Shown here: piece by piece, positions 1 through 6,747 of the stretch
Position numbering within the stretch: the stretch's first letter is position 1
How the letters are laid out: each line of letters begins with the position of its first letter
NCBI GenBank assembly: GCA_021464525.1
Contig: JADRCO010001165.1
Span: forward strand, 1-21,840
Length of the DNA: 21,840 nt
From: Rhizophagus sp. LPA8_4_AMF
Taxonomy: Eukaryota; Glomeromycota; Glomeromycetes; Glomerales; Glomeraceae
Reading direction: 5' to 3'
Program-made: the position numbers and the translations under genes
Notes under the pieces: generated by a model
The model's input: only the letters and a program-made list of their open reading frames with translations
Database searches by the model: none
Told to the model about the DNA's origin: nothing

Positions 1-21
1 TCAATTTTTGCTAAAATACAG

Positions 22-294
22 TCAAGTCGGTTGACTATTACAATTGGTTGCGCCACATAGTCTAACCCAACATATTCGGCGTAACCTGTCACGCATTTCA
101 GACGTGCATAAATTTAAATTAAAAAATAACGGTCCATCACGATTAAATGCAATTGAGTTTACGCTATTATCATAAAATAGATGAATAGCTTTTGGTATAA
201 TTTCAAAAACATCTGCAAGATCTTTTAATATATTTATGAATTGTCTCAATGGAGAAATACGCGATTGAGATAAGATTTCTGATTGATCATATTA
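22..294 (-). pseudogene. Fragment of a large sacsin-like/DUF3684-type protein
   Basis: One minus-strand frame is open from just after a TAA near 294 down to a stop at 22. It has no ATG near its beginning, so it is an internal fragment. The part read from about 285 to 115 looks coding: a stretch ending PKAIHLFYDN, then SIAFNRDGPLFFNL. From memory this pattern (…IHxFYD…IAFNRxxSLFFN…) occurs just before a zinc-protease-like HELAH segment in very large sacsin/HATPase-type proteins that are numerous in Rhizophagus. That HELAH segment is absent. After LFFNL the frame runs into unrelated, Arg/Cys-rich sequence and stops. The family assignment is recalled, not searched. I read it as a truncated relic, but an exon whose neighbours lie outside the window is possible. 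Confidence 0.4.
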
Positions 295-640
295 ATTCCT
301 TTTACGGATCCATTCACGGGAAATGTAAATAATTTGATATATTCCAAATTCCGTGATATAAGGTTATTAATCCTGGAAATATGAGTCATTTACGGAAAAA
401 AGATGGATATAAAAAACGGATTGACTTTTCTTACAGGGAATAAGGACTACTGATCCTAATTGGTTATGATTTATTAATCTTTCATAAAATAAACTTGTGT
501 AAAATATTTCTTACCAAAAGTATGTCAGATAGATTATGGCAATAATTATTCTGATAATGCGAAGAACCCGCATGCACTAAGCACTGAATTTTTATTTAAT
601 GATGAATTTTCAACTATAATATTATAATGAACTAGATTAA
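295..640. other. Non-coding AT-rich stretch
   Basis: No convincing reading frame, RNA gene or repeat was seen here. It lies upstream of the minus-strand fragment at 22-294 and might hold its lost 5' part, but all three minus-strand frames are closed by frequent stops. Confidence 0.5.
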
Positions 641-1191
641 CTGAAGAAAACCTTGAACTAGATTTTTTAAATTCTTTTTTTTTTGGTGGAAATGAAGTAA
701 AAGAAGGGGGATCAATATACAAAATGAATTACAATATTATCAAATGGTTCAGAAGGTACAAAAATAGATGTTAAGAATAAATAGCTACCATTTTACATGA
801 AAAATACGAAAGCATTAAAGAATTTCTTTATTTTATAAAAAATTCCTTAATAATATAAAGATATTAGTTATGAAGATTTAAATGACGGAGAATCACCTAT
901 TTCTGAAAAGATAATGGGTAGTTGCTCAATCATGGTGCTACAACTGAGTAGCCCAGTAGCAATGTCGGACAACTTCCCGACAGGACATTTTCCCGACAGC
1001 CTAACCCCGGCCGTTTGTTCACGTGTTAGTGCATAACTCTGTATAACTCTGGCCAAATCTGTCGGGCAAATGTCCTGTCGGGAAATCGTACGTCGGGAAA
1101 TCGTGGTGTAACCCTGAGTAGTGCTCCATCTCTTTTTTTCAAAGGCTTTGACAGAAAAAGACATGGTCCTGTCATATGTTTTTTTTGCTAA
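641..1191 (+). pseudogene. Decayed coding-like sequence split by a small transposon
   Basis: Short plus-strand pieces look coding but change frame: one with LHEKYESIKEFLYFIKNS (about 796-849), and one open from 854 containing SYEDLNDGESPISEKIMG. The second runs in frame into the left copy of the 8-bp repeat at 944-951. If the 162-bp inverted-repeat element and one repeat copy are removed, the frame continues without a break through KGFDRKRHGPVI to a TAA at 1189-1191. That gives 55 codons across the junction. No family is recognised. The upstream pieces are separated by stops, so the host sequence is probably itself a relic. Chance open frames of this length do occur, so confidence is low. Confidence 0.25.
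952..1113. mobile_element. MITE-like inverted-repeat element with 8-bp TSD
   Basis: This 162-bp stretch is clearly richer in C and G than its surroundings. Its subterminal arms at 974-999 and 1059-1084 are inverted copies, 26 bp with one mismatch, built around TTCCCGACAGGACAT. A further CCCGAC-type motif is repeated in the right arm (1085-1107). The 8-mer CTGAGTAG occurs directly on both sides, at 944-951 and 1114-1121, as expected for a target-site duplication. An 8-bp duplication is typical of hAT elements (8 bp) and fits Mutator-like ones (8-11 bp). There is no transposase, so it would be non-autonomous. The extreme termini match each other poorly, so the exact ends are uncertain. Confidence 0.6.
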
Positions 1192-1674
1192 TCTTTTAGA
1201 ATTTCGATTTCATTATAAATTTCATGAAAAAAACTCATAATATTATTACACTTTAACTGTTAATTTGGGCCGTAATTCATGCTAATTCCGGTCAAATTTT
1301 TAATACCACTCTGAATAAAATTTAACTGGCCATTTAAAATTTTAAAAATGTGTTCCATTTATAGTTTATATATCATGTTTTGTGAAAATTGTTAACAACC
1401 AGTTTTTATCGTCATATGCGCGTAAATTAAAAAACTACTATATTAATCAATTATTATTCGCAAATTTTTAATATGCGGGAATAATAAAATAAAAACTCGT
1501 ACAGCAAATATTCTCAGATTCATAATAAAATGGGAGGCAGAGGATTTGTCAAAATAATTATAATTATATGCACATACTATATGCATATAATAAAGCTTAG
1601 CGATTAGCTTAAGAATTTTATTTCCTTAATTATCTTAATTATTACAAAATAACATATAGCATTCATCGAAAAAA
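1192..1674. other. Non-coding AT-rich stretch
   Basis: Nothing recognisable: no open frame with coding character and no clear repeat until the tandem array begins near 1675. Confidence 0.5.
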
Positions 1675-1850
1675 AACGAATGAGAACAAAAACAACGAAT
1701 GAGAACAAAAAAAAACGAATGAGAATAAAAACAACGAATGAGAGCAAAAAAAAACGAATGAAGATAAAAACAATGAATGAGAACAAAAAACGAATGAAGA
1801 TAAAAAAACGAATGAGAAAAAAAAAACGAATGAAAAAAAAAAATAAAAAT
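1675..1850. repeat. Tandem repeat of ~15-20 bp, unit around CGAATGAGAACAAAAA
   Basis: About ten imperfect copies of a unit CGAATGAGAAC/GAATGAAGAT followed by an A run lie head to tail. Unit length varies mostly through the A run. Both strands give long open frames (Lys/Met/Asn-rich on plus, Phe/Ile/Val-rich on minus) only because the repeat lacks stops. I treat those as artefacts. The array ends about 50 bp past the stop codon of the HMG-box gene, so it lies in or near that gene's 3' flank. Confidence 0.8.
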
Positions 1851-1898
1851 AGACGAATTGGAATTTTAATAAAAATTAAAAAAATAAACTTGAGTATA

Positions 1899-2273
1899 CT
1901 AAGTATACGAATCAGATCTAATCAGTTCATTGAATAGTAATTCGACGCCTACATCTTCAGCGTTTTCTTCGAATATATTTATGTAATTTACTGAAGACGG
2001 GGGTAGTTGGGCCGAATCATAATTTTGTATTGTTTTTTTTTTGGAGGCGTACATTATGAATGAGTTTTTTAACTGTGGAGGAGAGACTCTCCATCTCTCG
2101 CCCGCTTTTTTCATAATCTCTTGCGGGCTGAGTGTAGGGAAATCTTTTTTTAAAATATCTTTATACATACTAAAAAAAATTGAGAACCCGTTAGGGGACT
2201 TTTTTTTTTTAGTGTATGACGCCGAAGAGTGATTTGAGCGAATCCCTCTTAAGTTATTACGAGACGACCTCAT
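1899..2273 (-). CDS. HMG-box DNA-binding protein (MATA_HMG-like), 124 aa
   Basis: This is a small intronless gene encoding a probable nuclear DNA-binding protein. I start it at the ATG at 2271-2273; an upstream in-frame GTG (2280-2282) would add three residues but is not a normal fungal start. Residues 1-25 are Ser/Arg/Lys-rich and end in a KKKK patch. Residues 27-80 form one HMG box: PNGFSIFFSMYKD (helix 1, with the P-N-x-F entry), PTLSPQEIMKKAGERW (helix 2, with the conserved G-x-x-W) and a K-x-x-F-x-x-x-A helix 3 (K69, F72, A76). Residues 81-124 are an acidic tail. This fits the sequence-specific mating-type/SOX-like HMG class that is greatly expanded in Glomeromycotina. No partner gene is adjacent, so a role in mating-type control is not implied. 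The targets are unknown. Confidence 0.85.
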   Translation of the reverse strand: MRSSRNNLRGIRSNHSSASYTKKKKSPNGFSIFFSMYKDILKKDFPTLSPQEIMKKAGERWRVSPPQLKNSFIMYASKKKTIQNYDSAQLPPSSVNYINIFEENAEDVGVELLFNELIRSDSYT

Positions 2274-2282
2274 GCTGCCCAC

Positions 2283-3517
2283 CGAAAAAGGTGAGCTAAA
2301 TTTTTGTCATTTTATACTTTTTTTTTCATAATTAATTTCTTGCTGAAGTCAACGAACGGTTTTTCTCTCCGATTAAAAAGAAAAATTAAACATTCTTTCC
2401 GAAATTCGGAAATAGATAAAAGGCAACTTCATTCAAAGGCAAGCTCATTGCGTCAGCGAGCATTAAAAAAACTGTGTGCGTTCATTATTTCGATACGCCA
2501 AATCGATATGATGACAATAGAAATAGATTTATAATAGTTTAAATTTAGTAAATTAAAAAGGATTTATTGTCAAAATATTAAACAAAGTCGAATGTAATAA
2601 AAAAGTTAATCTAATTTTAGAATATGTAAACCGTATTTGTAAACTATAGAAATGTTTTTTTACGATAATAATGGAAATATATGATGTCATTTTTTTAATA
2701 TTATAAACTGATAATGTATAGGAAAAAAATTCGATCATACAAAAGAAAGATCGGCATTATCTGTGTAATAGGTCACAAATTTCCGAAATAGGATACTGAG
2801 ATGATTCAATTTTATTGGCACAAGAACACGTAAAGAGAAATTTATGGTGCGATCTACTTTGATCAATAATTTTAACAACAAAATTTAGTAATTTTATCAA
2901 AGCATTATAATGTTACAACGTTTATGAATTAACTGAATATATTTCATTCGAAAATTATAATTTTATTAGCCGGAATGAATTCTTCATTAAGAAGAAAAAA
3001 AATTCTTTTTCGTACGCCGCAAACATTCTTTTTTTTCCTCCCCATTTTTCTAAATATTTCCAAATATTTCTTTCATTTTCTATTTTTAAACACTTTATTA
3101 TTATTAGTTAGCGCTGTGATATGCAAGTGACAATATAATCATTAATCTATTATTTCATAATAATTCTCTTTCATTATGCGTAATCTTTCTTTGCTTGTGA
3201 CAATATGTATTGATAATTTCTCGGAGTTTTTGTGTCCTTTCTTGTAATTATCAATATAATAATAATAAAGATGATAAAGTTTAAGCGAGTGCTTAACCGA
3301 CTTAGTAGCGCTGTACCTTTCACAACAAGGAACCATCAGGTTATTAGACCATATTCGTATGATATCTTGAGTAATTATTGAATGACTCGATAATAGGAGT
3401 GTGCCCGAGTGTCCAATAAAATTGGTCCGCCTAATAACAAATTAAATTAAGGCAATTTTTTTTGAGCTCTACATTTATTAGTAAAGGCAGCATTATTATG
3501 AAATATAACTGAGAAAT
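2283..3517. other. Non-coding stretch upstream of the HMG-box gene
   Basis: This holds the 5' flank of the HMG-box gene and AT-rich DNA. Short open frames exist, including a 64-codon ATG frame on the minus strand at 3142-3336, but none has recognisable motifs. No promoter element could be singled out. Confidence 0.45.
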
Positions 3518-3660
3518 TGGGGTGAGTTCTAGAAAAAGGGAACAAAAACTTTTTTAGATAGTATTGTTCTATATCGAATGTTCAAATTGTTATTGATTGA
3601 TTACAATGCAAAAAAAAAACTATTTTCCATCAATTTGGTCCCTTTTATATACTCACCCCA
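3518..3660. mobile_element. Small terminal-inverted-repeat element (MITE-like)
   Basis: The left end begins TGGGGTGAG and continues with an A-rich stretch containing AAAAGGGAACAA. The right end is the near-exact reverse complement: TTGGTCCCTTTT, then CTCACCCCA. The arms are about 28 bp with a few mismatches and enclose ~85 bp of AT-rich sequence with no ORF. The flanks (AAT on the left, TAT on the right) give no clear target-site duplication, so the superfamily is undetermined. Confidence 0.55.
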
Positions 3661-4083
3661 TATTGACGTTGGTAGCCTTCATTAGAAGTTTTCCGATTGA
3701 TAATCGGTCCTTAAATCATAAGAAAACATTTATGACTTAACGTTAATTCTTTCAAATATTACATTCTAATAAGCTTTTACGTTACGTTACGGAGTTTGGA
3801 ATATACATAACATGGATCAGTTAATAGAAGTGAAAGTATCAAAGGTTTGCATCTAGAAAACCGGTACCTGTATATTTCGTGGTTTCCCAGAGTGAGCTTG
3901 TTTTAATATATAATATAAATAAAAGAATTATTTGTCATAAAGCTCATACAACTTTACTACGTATATAAACTTTAGAATCCGCGGATATGAGGATATGAAC
4001 AACAATCTGACTGAGATACGTATTATTACGCGTGCAAATATTTTTTTATATTATTAGATTGATTTGGTTATACGTAGCTTTTT
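3661..4083. other. Non-coding AT-rich stretch
   Basis: No feature recognised. Confidence 0.45.
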
Positions 4084-4385
4084 CCCTATTTATTCCCCCT
4101 CACACTCGTCTTTTTTCTTTCATCCTTCTCCCTTTACGCTTACCGTCTGTTTTTCCTCTCTCAGCTTTTCCTCTCTTCCTCTTACTCGCTCTTGCAATCT
4201 CTCCTACTATTCCTTACTTCTTTCCTTCTCTCTCTTAGCATCTCACCCTCTTCCTTCTTACCCTTTCTCACCCTACTTTTCTTATCCCTCTTTCACTTCC
4301 TCCCGTTCATCCTTTCCCTTCCTTTCTTAATTACTTTCCTCCATCTTTTTCTTCTTTCCCTTCCCTTCATCTCGTTCAAATTCAT
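4084..4385. repeat. Pyrimidine-rich low-complexity tract
   Basis: Nearly 300 bp in which the plus strand is almost all C and T (CCCTC, TTCCTC, CTTTCC and similar), with no fixed unit. All three plus frames stay open for 68-88 codons and read as Ser/Leu/Phe/Pro strings. This is a composition effect, not coding evidence. Confidence 0.7.
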
Positions 4386-4419
4386 TTATTATACACTTAC
4401 TTATATTTTTGGGTACTTT

Positions 4420-4690
4420 TGTTGAAGCAGCATGATGCTATGTATGAGTGGAGTGGGAGCATATTGTGCTTACTTTGTAAGCCTGTGGGTAACAGTTTTC
4501 GGTAGGGCTGGTTGGAAACTTTTTGGGGCAGTACAGCACTATGCAAGGGTTGGAGCATAGGTAATAAGCTCGTGGTACCAGTTTTTACTGCAGTCCTGAG
4601 ATAGGACCGGTTAGTTGTGGTACGGCATGGTGCTATGCGCAATTTTCATGGGAGGTCATAGTGCATTTTTTAGGAAGTCCCTTGTGCCAG
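4420..4690. other. GC-richer island of unknown nature
   Basis: The sequence shifts abruptly to about 45-50% GC between AT-rich flanks. It contains several loosely palindromic GCA…TGC words, e.g. AGCATGATGCT (4429 region) and GCATGGTGCTATGCGC (4624 region), and paired GTGCT/AGCAC words. An 81-codon minus-strand frame (4397-4642) has no recognisable motif. It could be a relic of an element or of a structured RNA. Confidence 0.35.
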
Positions 4691-4956
4691 GCCATAATAA
4701 AGTAACGAAACCAATTTTCTGCTTTTGTTATAATTAATTAAAATAATACATTATTGAGTATTAACATAAATTAAAAATGAAATGGACTGTTTGTGATGAA
4801 TGCACACATGATTCAATCCAACTTTGTTTATTCAATTTTTTTAATCTATTGAATTTGTAGTTAATAAACTGTATTATAAAAAAGAAATTTATTGTGGCGA
4901 TTAATTGAAATTTCTGCATATTCTTTTTATCATTTTAATAAAATTTCCTATACTAA

Positions 4957-5128
4957 GGGGATATCCAGAAATGACGTCATTTCCTAATGGGACCATACAC
5001 ATTTTCCATTTTTAGACACTTGTACTGGCTAGAATTATGTTTTAATTTTGCATTTCCTAAAATACAGTAGATGATGACATAGGGTTAAAAATTCTAAAAT
5101 TTAAATTACGTCAACTCTGGCCATCCCC
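4957..5128. mobile_element. PIF/Harbinger-like MITE with TAA target-site duplication
   Basis: The 172-bp element begins GGGGATATCCAGAAATGACG and ends with the reverse complement of GGGGATGGCCAGAGTTGACG, so its terminal inverted repeats are about 30 bp with a few mismatches. It is bounded by TAA at 4954-4956 and TAA at 5129-5131. G-rich termini with a 3-bp TWA duplication are characteristic of PIF/Harbinger elements. There is no ORF inside, so it is non-autonomous. Confidence 0.7.
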
Positions 5129-5131
5129 TAA

Positions 5132-5670
5132 TCTGTTCTATATTTAATACATATTTCAATATTTCATCATGATCAATTTCAGTTTCATTTAATAAAATTC
5201 TTTATTATAAATTATTGTTGGTGGAAGAATTAAATTAATTATTTAAGAACGAACGATTTATTTATTTTTAATAAAGCAGAAAGTATTATGGCAATTAAAA
5301 ATATCTTTAAAATATATATCTTCATCTTATTTTTTACATCTTTATTCAATTATTTTATTAGTTTAAAAAAAATAAAAAGAAAATTAAATGATTCAAATCA
5401 TTAATCATTATGTCATTTTAAAATAAGATAATATCATTCTCGATTAATAACTGCAAGGAAATTTTTTAAACACATTTAATTAGCGGATGTGAAATGTAAA
5501 ATTAGCCATGTGTTTGAATATGGAATTTTGGTAATTTATTAATGTTTTGTTTTTAAATTTTTATGACATTTAAATAGTGAGTAAATGTAAAAAAATAAAT
5601 TGATTTTGGATTTAAATAAGTAAATAAATACAACTAATTAATAAATATAATTTTAAATTAAGTAAAAGAT
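5132..5670. other. Non-coding, extremely AT-rich stretch
   Basis: Only A/T-rich sequence with short simple repeats. No gene seen. Confidence 0.5.
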
Positions 5671-6261
5671 AATTTATTTATTTATTTTATTTATTTATTT
5701 TATTTCTGAAAGAGTAGTGACTAGAGTCAAATACAAATAAAATATTTTGTAAAACAAAAGGGAAATCTATGTAAACGATCCTCAGTCTACATCCCATTAC
5801 GGGACCTCACTCTTCGATCAAACTATTTTAACTACTAGAGCTACGCTAATAGAAAAAATGCCCAGGACAAAACCATAAAACAATCACAAAACAAACACCA
5901 AAAAAAAACTAACACACAGTGATCCGTATTTTTCTTTTACCCTTAAAATGGGCATTACCTGTAAATACTGTAAGAGGTAAAATGATTCACACTATTTTTA
6001 GTTGTAAAGAGATGGGTAAACCTAACCTAAAATACTAGGCTATAAAGAAAACTATATATAAAGAATCGTAAGTAAAAGTCCCGAGAATAGGACGTTAACG
6101 TGTTTTTCGTGTGGCGCGGATAACACGTAAACTAGGAGCATCTTGAGGAGTAGCAAAATATAATCCCATGAGAGCCAAGTCACCCGCAGGGTAAGTAGGT
6201 AAAAAGTTATAAAGATGATGTCGTGGCTTTTTTACAAAGTCAATCGAAGAAACAGTAGAAT
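5671..6261 (-). mobile_element. 3' end of a minus-strand LINE-type element
   Basis: Read on the minus strand, this segment carries the end of a coding-like frame (stop at 6095-6097), a non-coding 3' region, and then a simple A-rich tail of TAAA/TAAAA units at 5671-5705. Such tails are typical of non-LTR retroelements. Its 3' region matches, in inverted orientation, the 3' region of the plus-strand element ending at 9102: a near-identical 84-bp core at 5921-6004 and weaker similarity continuing to about 5770. The upstream limit is unclear. I place it tentatively at 6261, where a candidate target-site duplication of the neighbouring element lies. Confidence 0.5.
5921..6004 (-). repeat. Left copy of inverted repeat shared with 8731-8817
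   Basis: On the minus strand this reads, in order, CAACTAA, AATAGTGTGAA, CAGTATTTAC and AAAGAAAAATACGGATC. The same words occur in the same order and with nearly the same spacing on the plus strand at 8731-8817. The last word is a perfect 17-bp match. Confidence 0.85.
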
Positions 6262-6268
6262 CAATCAT
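6095..6268 (-). pseudogene. C-terminal part of an unrecognised element ORF (57 codons from ATG)
   Basis: A minus-strand frame runs from ATG at 6266-6268 to TAA at 6095-6097. It reads as ordinary protein: …KKPRHHLYNFLPTYPAGDLA and LMGLYFATPQDAPSL, ending RATRKTR. Upstream the same frame continues to about 6520 (…KKFLKFLLRHYSKIIWYGKE…) but is interrupted by TAA at 6289-6291 and TAG further up. It is therefore either the broken C-terminus of a longer element protein or a short frame cut by insertion of the neighbouring element at 6262. It shows no similarity by eye to the 642-residue protein next door. About 90 bp past its stop lies the repeat shared with 8731-8817. The family is unknown. Confidence 0.35.
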
Positions 6269-6747
6269 AAAAAATTTCCGCTTGAGAGGTTAAGTAAAAG
6301 ATAAATAAGGAGACGTTAAATTATGTAAATTATGCATTATTGTCACGTGATTGTAGATCAATGTATTTATCATGTGTTCATAGAAGCTACAGGAGAATAA
6401 AGAAAACTCTTTCCCGTACCAAATTATTTTACTATAATGGCGCAGCAGAAATTTTAAAAACTTTTTGTGTGTCTATACACTTCGCTTAAAACACAACCAA
6501 GTGCGAATATACATCACTCCATATCTAATAGTATATACATATGGTAAAGGCTTCGACCTTTAAAAGAAATATACAGCCGTTTCTATAGCGGTGAAGTTTT
6601 TTTTATTTTCATCAAACTTTATTATATCACACCAACAAGACTTTTTCTTCTAAGAGTTTTTTTTCACTTATTTCTGCTCAACCATTCACCTATTTTTTAC
6701 GCATATATATTCTTCTTTATTGAATATATTATTATACCATATATTCA

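Noticed and set aside
868..1164. 98-codon minus-strand frame
   Set aside because: It runs across the MITE and both of its flanks, so it cannot be ancestral; the plus-strand frame joined by excision is the better reading.
1604..1937. Open frames on both strands (60 codons minus, 85 codons plus)
   Set aside because: They read through the CGAATGAGAACAAAAA tandem repeat; opposite-strand openness is a repeat artefact.
3142..3336. 64-codon ATG frame on the minus strand with Lys/Tyr-rich protein
   Set aside because: No motif, no neighbouring exon signals; could be a small gene, but there is nothing to support it.
4032..4425. Three overlapping plus-strand frames rich in Ser/Leu/Phe
   Set aside because: All three frames of a pyrimidine tract are open; no codon or motif evidence.
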